Program-made: the position numbers and the translations under genes
Assembly (NCBI GenBank): GCA_964584755.1
Contig: CAZPAV010000044.1
Span: 1 to 22,214 of the forward strand
Source: CAZPAV01 sp964584755
GTDB taxonomy: Bacteria; Actinomycetota; Acidimicrobiia; Spongiisociales; UBA5794
DNA: 22,214 bases
Direction: 5' to 3'
In this document: one piece after another, positions 14,590 through 22,214 of the stretch
Layout of the letters: the number at the start of each line of letters is the position of its first letter
Numbering within the stretch: position 1 is the first letter of the stretch
Notes under the pieces: generated by a model
Seen by the model: the letters and a program-made list of their open reading frames with translations, nothing else
Database searches by the model: none
What the model was told of the DNA's origin: nothing

Positions 14590-15591
14590 TCAGCCGGTCG
14601 GGCGCGGCTCCTCCCCCTCCCGCCGCAGGGCGACGACGTACCACCAGACGGCGAGGAGCAGCGCCACCCCCATGATCGGCGTCCCGATCCGTTCGAGCAG
14701 GGTGGCGTCGGTCAACAGCCCAAGGACGAACAGGGCCAGACCCACGTTGATACCGGCGAGGAGTCCCTGACCGCGGCGACCCGAGAGCGTCACCCGCGCC
14801 GCGATCAGTCCGAGCGTGACCATGGTGACCGCACCGATGAAGTTCATGTGGTCCATGGCGAGCCGCAGACCCTCCGGTGCGTCCTCGAAGGCGGCGTACT
14901 TCCCGGCGATGACGCCTTGGACGATGACGGTCAGCGCCACGAGACCACCGACGAGGAGGACGAGGGCGGCGAGCACCAGGTACCCGATGAGCATCGTCGC
15001 CGGGTGGGATTCGTAGATGCGCTCACCGATCTCGGCGGAGAGTCCGGGGACGGATCCGTTGGCGACGAAGATCCCCACCAGGATCCCGAAGATCGCTCCC
15101 AACACGAGCTCGACGAGGGCGAGGAACACGGCGAGCTGCGCCACCGTCACCGACGTCGCCCACATCCGGCGCACCACCCACACGAGCAGCAGGATCGTCG
15201 CCACGAAGACGAGCGCGCCGGTGACCGGGCGAAGGACGCCCTCGGTGAGCGCGAACGCCACCACGTAGAGAGCGATGGTCCAGGCCATGGCGAGCCCCAC
15301 CCACCGGGCCCGCTCGCCCGTGGCCTCGTCGACCTCCCCGCCGGTGAACATGCGGAACACGCCGGCCACGATGGCGAGGGTGAGGAACCCGAGCGTCCCC
15401 GCATGCAGGTGGGTGACGAGCGCCCGGTGGCCGGCGGCACCGACCATCCGGACGGGCCCCTCCCCCTCGGTCGAGAACGCCACCAGGTCGATGCCGTTGA
15501 GGATGCCGATGACGATCGTGATGACGAAGATCGCCAGGGCGGTGATGTACAGCGTGCGCGAGATGCGCCGAATGGCGGCACTGCCTCCCAC
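14590..15591 (-). CDS. Polytopic membrane protein with conserved histidines
   Basis: A 333-residue integral membrane protein with about nine or ten hydrophobic segments (for example 14-34, 66-79, 98-117, 122-139, 150-175, 199-228, 250-265). Histidines lie at or near membrane edges: H55, H61-L-H63-A-G, H196-P and D-H248. Such H-x-H-x-G and SHP/DH positions recall haem- or metal-binding membrane oxidases and NnrS-like proteins, but I cannot assign a family with confidence. The GTG at 15591 is preceded by GGAGGTGAG at an ideal distance. The last residues are charged (RREGEEPRPTG), a cytoplasmic tail. It lies 127 bp downstream of the DUF2182 gene in the same direction and may belong to the same transcription unit. 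Confidence 0.7.
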   Translation of the reverse strand: MGGSAAIRRISRTLYITALAIFVITIVIGILNGIDLVAFSTEGEGPVRMVGAAGHRALVTHLHAGTLGFLTLAIVAGVFRMFTGGEVDEATGERARWVGLAMAWTIALYVVAFALTEGVLRPVTGALVFVATILLLVWVVRRMWATSVTVAQLAVFLALVELVLGAIFGILVGIFVANGSVPGLSAEIGERIYESHPATMLIGYLVLAALVLLVGGLVALTVIVQGVIAGKYAAFEDAPEGLRLAMDHMNFIGAVTMVTLGLIAARVTLSGRRGQGLLAGINVGLALFVLGLLTDATLLERIGTPIMGVALLLAVWWYVVALRREGEEPRPTG

Positions 15592-15718
15592 GGGGGACTC
15601 ACCTCCCGAATGCCGCGCCGGGCCCGCGACCGCGCGGGCGGACCGCGGCCCTCCCCCTCCGGAGGATCCTACCGGGACGGCTCCCGCCGTGCCCTCCTCA
15701 CCGAGGAGGGCACGCCGG

Positions 15719-16483
15719 TCACCCGCCCCAGACGACGGCGACGCCCCACCCGACGAGTAGCACGCCGCCCATCCGCGCCAGGGCCTCGCCCCGGGCCGCC
15801 ACCTTCTCGGCGAGGACGAAGACGGCGAGCACGGCGACCCAGGCGAGGTTCATCACGCCGAGGACGAACAGCAGGAGCATCAACGACCAGCAGCACCCGA
15901 GGCAGAGTCTCCCGTGATGCAGGCCCATGCGGAGCGCCCCCGCCCTCCCCTCGCGCCACGAGGTCGTCAGGAACCCCATCGGGGTGCGGCACGCACCGAG
16001 ACGGCGCAGCTTCCCGGGGGAGAACTGGACGGCCCCCGCGACCACGAGGAGGCCGCCGCCGAACCAGCCCCGCGTCACGACCCCCATGCCGTCCACGAGC
16101 GCCAGGGTGTGCAGCACCCACTGGAGACCGGCGGCGGCGAGGGCGAAGGCGCCCCACACCACCAGGTATCCGCCGACGAACAGGAGGGTCGCGCCGTTGC
16201 CCTCGTCGCGGGCGCCACGGTTCATCCGGTCGTACACGAGCACCATCGGTACCGCCGAGGGCACCATCATCGCCGCCATCATGACCCCCCACATCACCGC
16301 CATCAGGGCGGCCTGGACCGGCGTCCAGGCCGCCGTCATCGGCATCGACAGCGGTGACGACCCGTCCCCCATGCGGGCCGCCACCACCACCAGGTACGCC
16401 CACGAGGCGGCCACGAACCCGGCCAGGCCCACGACGAGCGCCACCCGCGCCCGAGCGAGGGCGACGGTCGCCGCGTCGGTCAC
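15719..16483 (-). CDS. DUF2182 integral membrane protein
   Basis: A 254-residue membrane protein of the DUF2182 family, annotated elsewhere as predicted metal-binding membrane proteins. Six or seven hydrophobic segments are visible. The diagnostic pieces are W-x3-AAMMVPSAVPMVL (metal-ligand-like methionines) and GLHHGRLCLGCCWSLMLLLFVLGVMNLAW, with paired histidines and three cysteines close together. The GTG at 16483 overlaps the stop of the DUF1326 gene as GTGA (4 bp), so the two proteins are probably made in coupled fashion; an earlier start at 16534 would overlap that gene and add hydrophilic residues that do not fit. DUF1326/DUF2182 neighbours recur in many bacteria, pointing to joint action, possibly in metal or thiol handling. 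The function is unproven. Confidence 0.85.
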   Translation of the reverse strand: MTDAATVALARARVALVVGLAGFVAASWAYLVVVAARMGDGSSPLSMPMTAAWTPVQAALMAVMWGVMMAAMMVPSAVPMVLVYDRMNRGARDEGNGATLLFVGGYLVVWGAFALAAAGLQWVLHTLALVDGMGVVTRGWFGGGLLVVAGAVQFSPGKLRRLGACRTPMGFLTTSWREGRAGALRMGLHHGRLCLGCCWSLMLLLFVLGVMNLAWVAVLAVFVLAEKVAARGEALARMGGVLLVGWGVAVVWGG

Positions 16484-17076
16484 GCCGCGTACGCGAAGGG
16501 CGCGGTGAAACCGTTCCGCTCCGTCAGGTTCCACCGCATGCCGTGGTCGTCGTAGGTGAGCTTCTCCGAGCGTGCCACCACGGCGGCGGCCCCGGGAGCG
16601 ACCGCGAGCGGATGACCGGCGATCGTGGTCTCCCCGTCACCCTGTCCGGCGATGCCCACGATGGCCACGTCGGCGATGCCGGCGATCGTCATCGCCGTCC
16701 GCCTGCCGTTCCGCTCGAACGTGATCGACGCCGGTCCGGCACCGAGCACCTCGCCGATGTGGCCCGCCAGCCGCGCCGGATGCCCACCGGCCTGCCCGGA
16801 GAAGATCGCGCCGAGCGCCTGCATCTGTGCCTCCGAGGCACGATCGTCGAGGTAGAGGGCCGCCTGCCACTCGACCTTCGCCATGTGACCCGGGGAGAGG
16901 ACCGCCAGCGCCACGTTCAATCCGTCGAGCGACGTCCCTCCGAAATCGCCGTGTTCGATGTGCCACCCCACGAGTGCCGTGCACTCGTCCTCCGTCGGCG
17001 GGCTCAGGAAGACACACGGGCAGGCGGCCTCGCAGTTGCATGCCTCGAAGTACTGCCCCTTCACGTTCCAGGTCAT
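16480..17076 (-). CDS. DUF1326 protein
   Basis: A 198-residue soluble protein of the DUF1326 family. The N-terminal signature W-x-VKGQYFEACNCEAACPC (2-21) and FLSPPTEDEC gives five cysteines within the first 40 residues, a likely metal- or persulfide-binding site. The central IEHGDFGGTSLDGLNVALAV and the SPGHMAKVEWQAALYLDDRAS section, followed by ALGAIFSGQAGGHPARLAG, are typical for the family. There is no signal peptide. The ATG at 17076 has GAGGAGG upstream; starting at 17112 would add a hydrophilic leader upstream of that site. Its stop overlaps the DUF2182 start (GTGA). A TTGACG sequence at about 17130 could be a -35 but lacks a matching -10. Confidence 0.85.
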   Translation of the reverse strand: MTWNVKGQYFEACNCEAACPCVFLSPPTEDECTALVGWHIEHGDFGGTSLDGLNVALAVLSPGHMAKVEWQAALYLDDRASEAQMQALGAIFSGQAGGHPARLAGHIGEVLGAGPASITFERNGRRTAMTIAGIADVAIVGIAGQGDGETTIAGHPLAVAPGAAAVVARSEKLTYDDHGMRWNLTERNGFTAPFAYAA

Positions 17077-17138
17077 CGCTGCCTCCTCGTTCGACCTGTG
17101 GTTCCCCGACACGCTGACAGCACCCCGTCAAGGGAAGC

Positions 17139-20105
17139 TCAAGGAACGATGAACGGCTCGACCGCGTCGCGCGGCGCGGGCTCGCTCGACTCGAGGAGGC
17201 AGGCGAGTGCCCGGTCGATCGCGTCCAGGCCGGCGCCCACGAGCTCGGGCACGGTCATGATGGAGCCCCGCACCGTGAACCGCGAGTACTCCGCGTCGCC
17301 CAGGACGGCAGCGAGATCCTCCATCACCCGGGGATGGGGATGGGTGAGGGTGGAACGGGTGTCGGCGAGGAGGGCGCCGGCGAGCACGGCGGCGTCCTCG
17401 TGGAGTCCGACGTCGTGCAGGGCCCGCGCCAGGTAGCGCCAGGCGTGGCGGAGTTGCGTGTCGTCCCCGACGCGATGCCAGTGATCGATCACCCTGGCGA
17501 ATCCCCGGAACCCGCCGACCGGATCACCGTGGGCCGCCTCGACCGAGGCGAGCTCCATCCGGCCGATGCCGGCGAACCAGTCGTTCCCCACCGAATCCGC
17601 CATCCTCGCCGCCTCCTCGAACATCGCCGCCGCCTCCGCCGGCATCCGATGCTTGACGGCGAGGCCGTTCGCGTACAGGGCGAAGGCCAGGGCCGTCGGA
17701 TTGCCGGTCTCCCTGGCGATCGTCAGCGCGCGCGCCGCGGCGGCCGCCGCCTCGCCCTGGTGGCCCGACACCGTGTTGATCACGGCGACGTAGTAGGTGG
17801 CCCACAGCTCCCGGGCACGGTCGCCGCATCCCGCGGCCACGCCCGCCACCGCCGAGTAGTGCCGCAACGCCGCCTCCGTCTCGCCCCGATACAGCGCGAT
17901 GTCGGCGGCGACGTCGTCGGGGTCGCCCGAGCGGGCGGCGACCGGATCGCTGCCGGTCCCGGCGGCGGCGAAACGGAGGGCCTCCTCGAAACGGCCTTCG
18001 ATCCACGCCCCCCGGGCCGCGCTGCCGCACACCGCCCGCCACCGGGGGTCCTCCGGTGTGCCGTGCTCCCAGGTCCAGCGCGCCCACCTCCCGAGCTCGG
18101 TGTGTGATCGCCAGTAGGCCCAGTCCGGGAGCGCGGCGACGATCCGGGAGGCGGACTCGACGTCGTCGCTCTCCATCGCCCAGCCGATGGCGCTCCGCAG
18201 GTTGTCGTGCGCCGCGGAGAGCTCGAGGACGGCGTCGCCCTCCTCGGCGGTGAGGAGCCGCGCCGCCTGGTGCTCCGCCAGCTCGCCGAAGTGCCGGACG
18301 TGGCGCTCCCGTAGCTCGGCCTCCGCATCACCGAGGTGCCGGATGCAGAACCGCCGAATCGTCTCGAGGAGCCGGTACCGGGTCCGCGTCCCCGAGGTCT
18401 CCGCCATCACCAGGGACTGCTCGACGAGGGTCGACAGTTCGGATCGCACCGCGTCGGGCGACTCCGCCTCGGGAGCACACACCGCGAGCACGTCCTCCAG
18501 CCGGAAGCGTCCGGACATGACCCCGAGGCGCAGAAGGAGCCGGCGAAGCGGCTCGGCGAGGAGGTCGTGGGACCAGCCGATGGTGGCGGCGAGGGTCGCG
18601 TGCCAGGACCCGTCCGAGGTGCTCGTCGGGGAACCCCGTGCACGTGACCGCAACGTGGCGACGATCTCGGCCGGAGTCATCGACCCCAGTCGTGAGGCGG
18701 CGAGCTCGAGCGCGAGGGGAAGCCCGTCGAGGCTCCGGCACAGCTCCACCACGTCGCCGGCGTTGGCGTCCGTCACCCGGAACACGCTGGGCGCCCGCCG
18801 GAGCAGCAGCTCCACGGCCGGGCGGCGCCGCAGCTCCCCGAGCGAGGCGCCGGCCCGATCGGGGAGGGCCAGCGACGGCGTCCGCCACTCGAGTTCCCCG
18901 TCGACGTGGAGCGGGGAGCGGCTCGTGGCGACCACCGTCAGCTCGGGGCATCCCCGAACCAGCGCGGCGAGCGAGCGGGCGACCGTCGCGATGACGTGCT
19001 CACAGTTGTCGACGATGAGCACCGCCGGGCGGGGCCGCAGGTACTCGATCAGGCCACCGAGCGGCCCGACCTCGGGATGCGGCTGGACCCCGACACTCGA
19101 GGCGAGGACCGCGTCGACCGCGGTCTCGTCGGAGACCGTCGAGAGGTCGGCGAGGAACACGGGTCGGTCGCCGTCGTCGACGATCCGGCGACCGACCTCC
19201 ATGGCGAGTCGGGTCTTCCCCACGCCTCCGGGGCCGGTGAGGGTCAGCAGCCGGACCCGGGCCAGGCGGGCGAGCAGGTCCTCGATCTCCGCGGTGCGCC
19301 CCACCAGGTCGGATGCCGGAGCGGGTAGCGGCCAGTGCGGCTCGGGGCCGTTCGGCGCCGCCTCGTGGAGGAGGATCTGCTCCTCCAGCCGCCGCAGCTC
19401 CGGACCCGGCTGGATGCCGACCTCCTCGGCGAGCCCGGTCCTGAGCCGCCGGTAGACGGCCAACGCGTCGGACTGGCGCCCCGCGACGTACAGGGCGCGC
19501 ATGAGGAGCCCACACAGGCGCTCGTCGCGGGGGGCCTCCGCGACCCAGCGCTCCATCACCGGGATCACGCAGTCGGGATCGCCGGCGGCGATCGTCGCCT
19601 CCGCCCACCGGGCGGCCGCGCTCTGGCGCTCCCAGTCGAGCCGCGTCGCCGCCTCCTGGACCCAAGGACGGTCCATGTCCCCCAGGAACGGACCGCGCCA
19701 GAGCGCCAACGCCGACGCGAGGAGCGGACCGCGCCGGCACGGATCCATGACGTCGTTCGCCGCCTCGACGTCGCGCCGGAACCGGTCGACGTCGGTCTCC
19801 AGCGATCCCCGCGCGAGGCGGTAGGCGCCGTGCTCCGCCTTCACCTCCACGGCCGCTCCCAGCAGGCGCCGCAGGTTCGACACGTACGTCCGCAGGGACC
19901 GGATCGCCCCCTCCGGCGGGTCGGCCCCCCAGACCGCCTCCATGAGCTTCCCGGTGGTGACCGGTTCCCCGGCCCGCAGGACGAGGTACGCGAGGAGCGC
20001 CCGCTGCTTCGGTCCCCCGGGATCGACCGGTCGCCCCCCGATCACGAGCTCGAGCGGGCCGAGGAGCCTCAGGATGTCCGCGCCCTCGGCGCTCGCGCTC
20101 TGCAC
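17139..20105 (-). CDS. AfsR/SARP-like transcriptional regulator (wHTH-BTAD-NB-ARC-TPR)
   Basis: A 988-residue cytoplasmic regulator. Residues 12-98 are an OmpR-type winged helix (LGPLEL, KQRALLAYLVLRAGEPVT, SLRTYVSNLRRLLG); 105-247 a bacterial transcriptional activation domain ending in the characteristic GIQPGPELRRLEEQIL; about 265-600 an NB-ARC/AAA-type ATPase with Walker A GPGGVGKT (291-298), Walker B VLIVDNCEH (D366), ATSRSPL sensor and a GLPLAL motif; the remainder is TPR-like helical repeats. Such proteins switch on target genes, often secondary-metabolite clusters in streptomycetes, upon nucleotide or ligand binding; no biosynthetic cluster is visible here. The GTG start at 20105 has TAGGGT 6 nt upstream and no ribosome binding site, suggesting a leaderless mRNA. 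It is divergent from the sdpR-like gene (117 bp apart). Confidence 0.9.
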   Translation of the reverse strand: MQSASAEGADILRLLGPLELVIGGRPVDPGGPKQRALLAYLVLRAGEPVTTGKLMEAVWGADPPEGAIRSLRTYVSNLRRLLGAAVEVKAEHGAYRLARGSLETDVDRFRRDVEAANDVMDPCRRGPLLASALALWRGPFLGDMDRPWVQEAATRLDWERQSAAARWAEATIAAGDPDCVIPVMERWVAEAPRDERLCGLLMRALYVAGRQSDALAVYRRLRTGLAEEVGIQPGPELRRLEEQILLHEAAPNGPEPHWPLPAPASDLVGRTAEIEDLLARLARVRLLTLTGPGGVGKTRLAMEVGRRIVDDGDRPVFLADLSTVSDETAVDAVLASSVGVQPHPEVGPLGGLIEYLRPRPAVLIVDNCEHVIATVARSLAALVRGCPELTVVATSRSPLHVDGELEWRTPSLALPDRAGASLGELRRRPAVELLLRRAPSVFRVTDANAGDVVELCRSLDGLPLALELAASRLGSMTPAEIVATLRSRARGSPTSTSDGSWHATLAATIGWSHDLLAEPLRRLLLRLGVMSGRFRLEDVLAVCAPEAESPDAVRSELSTLVEQSLVMAETSGTRTRYRLLETIRRFCIRHLGDAEAELRERHVRHFGELAEHQAARLLTAEEGDAVLELSAAHDNLRSAIGWAMESDDVESASRIVAALPDWAYWRSHTELGRWARWTWEHGTPEDPRWRAVCGSAARGAWIEGRFEEALRFAAAGTGSDPVAARSGDPDDVAADIALYRGETEAALRHYSAVAGVAAGCGDRARELWATYYVAVINTVSGHQGEAAAAAARALTIARETGNPTALAFALYANGLAVKHRMPAEAAAMFEEAARMADSVGNDWFAGIGRMELASVEAAHGDPVGGFRGFARVIDHWHRVGDDTQLRHAWRYLARALHDVGLHEDAAVLAGALLADTRSTLTHPHPRVMEDLAAVLGDAEYSRFTVRGSIMTVPELVGAGLDAIDRALACLLESSEPAPRDAVEPFIVP

Positions 20106-20111
20106 ACGCCG

Positions 20112-20117
20112 ACCCTA
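20112..20117 (-). promoter_or_regulatory. -10 box of the SARP-like regulator gene
   Basis: TAGGGT on the minus strand ends 6 nt before the GTG at 20105, consistent with a leaderless transcript. No good -35 is seen. Confidence 0.4.
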
Positions 20118-20161
20118 CCCCGGACACCGTCCTCACGACGGAGGACGCTTCGGGGAGCTCG

Positions 20162-20190
20162 TTGCGGTGGCGCCGAGGCGCCGGTACTAT
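20162..20190 (+). promoter_or_regulatory. Promoter of the sdpR-sdpI-like operon
   Basis: TTGCGG (20162-20167), a 17-bp spacer and TACTAT (20185-20190). Transcription would start near 20197, inside the inverted repeat, giving a leader of about 25 nt that holds the GGAGG ribosome binding site. Confidence 0.6.
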
Positions 20191-20210
20191 TTCGGTAGTT
20201 GCCGAAATAG
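20187..20210. promoter_or_regulatory. Inverted repeat, probable SdpR-like operator
   Basis: CTATTTCGG and CCGAAATAG form a perfect 9-bp inverted repeat with a 6-bp spacer. It overlaps the -10 box and the predicted start site of the repressor gene beginning at 20223, so autorepression is expected. Confidence 0.7.
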
Positions 20211-20222
20211 CGGAGGCCGGCG

Positions 20223-20525
20223 TTGAACCTCAACCGAACTCTTCGAGCGCTGGCCGATCCGACGAGACGAAGGATCCTGCAGCTCCTCAAGGGCGGCGAC
20301 CTGACGGCCGGCGAGCTCGCCGAGCACTTCGACCTGGCGCGATCGACCATGTCCGGCCACTTCAACGTCCTGCGTGAGGCAGGACTCATCGTGTCGGAAC
20401 GGAATCGCAACACGGTCGTGTACTCCATCAACACCGGGGTCCTCGACGACGCCGCCGCGGCGGTCCTCGCCCTGTTCGAGTCGAGGTCCGGAGACGAACG
20501 CCACCGAGCACCGAGAAGGAGCTGA
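20223..20525 (+). CDS. ArsR-type autorepressor, SdpR-like
   Basis: A 100-residue winged-helix repressor. NLNRTLRALADPTRRRILQLL opens the ArsR fold, DLTAGELAEHFDLARSTMSGHFNVLREAGLI is the helix-turn-helix, and NRNTVVYSIN the wing. It has no metal-site cysteines, which fits the SdpR subfamily rather than metal sensors. Translation starts at TTG 20223, supported by GGAGG 7-8 nt upstream and by the family's start just before 'LNRTLRALADPTRR'. The stop is separated from the downstream sdpI-like ATG by a single base, so the two genes are co-translated. In Bacillus subtilis SdpR represses sdpRI until SdpI binds toxin SdpC and sequesters it; no toxin gene is seen here, so the signal is unknown. Confidence 0.85.
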   Translation: MNLNRTLRALADPTRRRILQLLKGGDLTAGELAEHFDLARSTMSGHFNVLREAGLIVSERNRNTVVYSINTGVLDDAAAAVLALFESRSGDERHRAPRRS

Positions 20526-20526
20526 G

Positions 20527-21219
20527 ATGCCCACGCGGACGAGGATCTGGGAGTACCTGCAGCTGGGGATCGTCGCCGCCATGTTCGCCTGGGCGGCCGC
20601 CTGGTGGCCCGCCCTGCCCGAACGCATCCCGGTGCACTGGAACGCCTCCGGCACGCCGGACGGTTACGCGGGGAAGCTCGTCGGGCTGGTGCTGCCTCCG
20701 GTGATCACCCTGGCGCTCTATCTCCTGCTCCGCTACCTGCCCCGGATCGACCCGGCCCGCGCCAACTACGCCAGCTTCGGGGGGACGTACCTGCTGCTGC
20801 GGATCGTCCTCGTCCTCTACATGGCCTTCACCTTCGCGGTGGCCGTCCTGGCGATGCGCGACCAGGAGGCCGTGCCCCTCGACCGGCTGGAGATCGGTGC
20901 GGTCGCGGTCCTCTTCGTGATCCTGGGGGGAGTGATGGGGAAGTTCCGACCCAACTGGTTCGTGGGCATCCGCACCCCCTGGACGCTCAGCTCGAAGGTC
21001 TCGTGGGTTCGCACCCATCGGGTGGGAGGTCGGGTGTTCGTCGCCATCGGCCTGGCCACCCTCGTCGCCGCCCTCTTCGGCGGGAAGGTGGCCATCACCA
21101 CGATGCTCGTCCTCCTGGGCATCGGCGTCCTCTCCCTGACCGTCTACTCCTACCTCGTGTGGCGGGACGACCCCGAGAAGGTGCCCGCCCAGGAGACCCG
21201 CCCGGCGGACCACCGGTGA
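20527..21219 (+). CDS. SdpI-family membrane protein with DUF1648 domain
   Basis: A 230-residue membrane protein with about six hydrophobic segments. The N-terminal DUF1648 region contains the LPERIPVHWNASGTPDGYAGK motif (31-51) between the first two segments. The C-terminal SdpI/YhfL domain has the diagnostic MGKFRPNWFVGIRTPWTLSSKVSWVRTHRVGG, a cytoplasmic-loop motif conserved in the family. Its ATG (20527) follows the repressor's stop by one base. By analogy with Bacillus SdpI it may confer immunity to a membrane-active toxin or act as a sensor that titrates the repressor. The C-terminal tail (DDPEKVPAQETRPADHR) is hydrophilic. Confidence 0.85.
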   Translation: MPTRTRIWEYLQLGIVAAMFAWAAAWWPALPERIPVHWNASGTPDGYAGKLVGLVLPPVITLALYLLLRYLPRIDPARANYASFGGTYLLLRIVLVLYMAFTFAVAVLAMRDQEAVPLDRLEIGAVAVLFVILGGVMGKFRPNWFVGIRTPWTLSSKVSWVRTHRVGGRVFVAIGLATLVAALFGGKVAITTMLVLLGIGVLSLTVYSYLVWRDDPEKVPAQETRPADHR

Positions 21220-21224
21220 CCTCG

Positions 21225-21262
21225 ACGCGTACGCCGGGGATGCTCGGGAGGGCGTGGTGCGT
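21225..21262. terminator. Possible imperfect hairpin between convergent genes
   Basis: ACGC-x2-ACGCC (21225-21235) can pair with GGCGT-x3-GCGT (21251-21262), followed by TTCC. It lies between the stops of the sdpI-like gene (21219) and the minus-strand gene ending at 21269. The stem is interrupted and the T-tract poor. Confidence 0.3.
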
Positions 21263-21268
21263 TTCCTC

Positions 21269-22214
21269 CTACCCGATCTTGGTCCAGGTGCCGCAGTCGT
21301 TCGAGAGGAATCCCACGTCGGTCGATGCGATCGATACCGTCCGGATGCTCCAGGTGAAGTCGTTGGCGATGATGTCGCCGAGCTCCCATGAGAAGCCGGA
21401 CCGGCGTTCCCAGTAGCAGCCGCCGCTGGAGTCGGAGTTCCGCCACAGCCCGGGAGCGATCTCCTCACCGACGAACCAGGTCCCGTCACCGAACGGCGCG
21501 GACGCCGGCCCGGTCCGGTACCGGATGTCGTTGGTCCAGCTTCCACAGCCGCTGGACTCGAAACCGGCGTCGGACGGGTCGATGGTCACCACCAGCGACA
21601 CGGTCGAGAACTCGTTGGCGATGATCTCCCCGAGTGTCCCGCCGAAGCCGGAGAGACGAGCCGCGTAGCAGCCGGACGATGCCGCGGTCCGGTACGTGCC
21701 CGGCGGGATGTCCGGACCGACCCTCCACGTACCGTCCCCGAACGTCGTCGGGGTGAACGTGAAGCCGCGGCACGGAACACCGGTGAGCCGAGCGATCTCG
21801 GCCGCGGTCACCGACGGGACGCCGTTCTTGGTCACGAGCAGGATCGGTCCCCCGTCGTGGCCGGCGACGGCTCCCCCGGCGAGCGCGTCGGGGAAGTTCT
21901 CCCCGGTCGCCAGGTAGATGACCGGCACCCCCGGCGAGAACGTCGCCTTGGAGATCTCCACGGCGGTGGCGTACCGGTTGGCGCCGGCGAGCCGAATGAC
22001 CGTTCCGGGGAGCTGCGCGGCCACCGCATCGGACACCACTGCGGTGCCACCCAGAATCACCGTCGTCGCCGGCTTCAACCGATCGAGTTCCCGAGCCGTC
22101 GGACCGGGGACCGTGTTCTCGGTCACGAGCAGGATCGGAGCGTGGTTCGCCGCCGCCGCCGGCGCCCCGGCGAGGGCGTCCGGGAAGTTCTCCCCGGTCG
22201 CCACATACACCGTG
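21269..22214 (-). CDS. Cell-wall-binding-repeat-2 surface protein with C-terminal tandem repeat (5' end outside window)
   Basis: Partial gene; the frame runs off the window at 22214, so the signal peptide and any earlier repeat are not visible. The visible 313+ residues start with two CWB2 units (VYVATGENFPDALAG ... GANRYATAVEISK, then IYLATGENFPDALAGG ... LLVTKNGVPSVTAAEI), the second being cut short. Two copies of a ~72-residue module follow, beginning at residues 157 and 240 of the visible part, each with FGDGTW-x-VG, a GCY motif, SGF...GEIIAN or GDIIAND, and a closing GC-x-SWT/DCGTWT. Each holds two cysteines (C181/C222 and C265/C306), likely disulfides outside the cell. Role: anchoring to cell-wall polymers; the C-terminal modules are unassigned. 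It shares the GENFPDAL signature with the protein at 3557-4381, which has a different C-terminus. Confidence 0.85.
   Translation of the reverse strand, partial: TVYVATGENFPDALAGAPAAAANHAPILLVTENTVPGPTARELDRLKPATTVILGGTAVVSDAVAAQLPGTVIRLAGANRYATAVEISKATFSPGVPVIYLATGENFPDALAGGAVAGHDGGPILLVTKNGVPSVTAAEIARLTGVPCRGFTFTPTTFGDGTWRVGPDIPPGTYRTAASSGCYAARLSGFGGTLGEIIANEFSTVSLVVTIDPSDAGFESSGCGSWTNDIRYRTGPASAPFGDGTWFVGEEIAPGLWRNSDSSGGCYWERRSGFSWELGDIIANDFTWSIRTVSIASTDVGFLSNDCGTWTKIG

Noticed and set aside
13088..14644. Upstream extension of the VOC lipoprotein frame across the HNH gene
   Set aside because: The signal peptide, GTG and ribosome binding site at 13087 define the start; the extension is the antisense of a recognised DUF222/HNH gene.
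14185..16284. Plus-strand open frame of 699 codons overlapping the HNH 3' end and the membrane-protein genes
   Set aside because: Begins inside the HNH gene in another frame and contains no domain; the opposite strand encodes clear membrane proteins.
21300..21320. TTCGAG-type sequence resembling a tRNA T-loop
   Set aside because: No acceptor stem or cloverleaf could be built; it lies inside a coding region.

Overview
The window is about 70% G+C. Its coding style is that of a high-GC Actinomycetota, most likely from the Acidimicrobiia or a neighbouring class. This is an inference from family content: two cell-wall-binding-repeat-2 surface proteins, a DUF222/HNH nuclease, a BTAD-type AfsR-like regulator, DUF1326/DUF2182 proteins, PadR and ArsR regulators, and several genes with a TANNNT box 6-7 nt before the start codon, which suggests leaderless mRNAs. 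No rRNA, tRNA, CRISPR array or complete insertion sequence was seen.

Layout. (1) 1-3556 is an accessory-looking segment: a McrA-like HNH endonuclease (269-1171) followed 8 bp later by a PD-(D/E)xK nuclease-like protein (1180-1989), then about 1.5 kb with only one short conserved-looking reading frame (2467-2763, minus) and signs of decay. (2) 3557-4381 is a cell-wall-binding-repeat surface protein. It converges, across a strong hairpin, on (3) a long minus-strand block running from 11713 down to 4422. In transcription order this block holds a PadR regulator, an ArsR-rhodanese fusion, an FAD/NAD(P) oxidoreductase of the sulfide:quinone reductase type, a SAM methyltransferase, a DUF4236-TPR protein, a large lipoprotein and a GrdB-like protein. 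(4) 11801-13087 (minus) is a secreted lipoprotein with two tandem VOC/glyoxalase-like domains, divergent from a DUF222/HNH protein (13253-14557). (5) 14590-17076 (minus) holds a DUF1326/DUF2182 pair and a polytopic membrane protein with conserved histidines. (6) 17139-20105 (minus) is a 988-residue AfsR/SARP-like ATPase regulator, divergent from an SdpR-like repressor and SdpI-like membrane protein (20223-21219, plus). (7) The window ends inside a second cell-wall-binding-repeat protein with a C-terminal tandem repeat.

The most important observation is that the GrdB-like gene (5294 to 4422, minus) is split by a single in-frame TGA at 4794-4796. The reading frame is homologous-looking on both sides, the TGA sits where this family carries its redox-active selenocysteine or cysteine (U-x-x-C, followed by a second Cys), and a 6-bp stem with a 6-nt loop having G at its second position begins 18 nt after the TGA, as expected for a bacterial SECIS. 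I read it as one selenoprotein gene of 290 residues, which an ordinary gene caller would report as two fragments.

Several regulatory circuits are readable directly: a near-consensus leaderless promoter in front of the ArsR-rhodanese gene, a perfect 24-bp palindrome filling the promoter spacer of the PadR gene, and a 9-bp inverted repeat over the promoter of the sdpR-like gene. The sulfur/selenium redox theme (rhodanese, SQR-like flavoprotein, selenoprotein) within one co-oriented block is suggestive, but a shared pathway is inference only.
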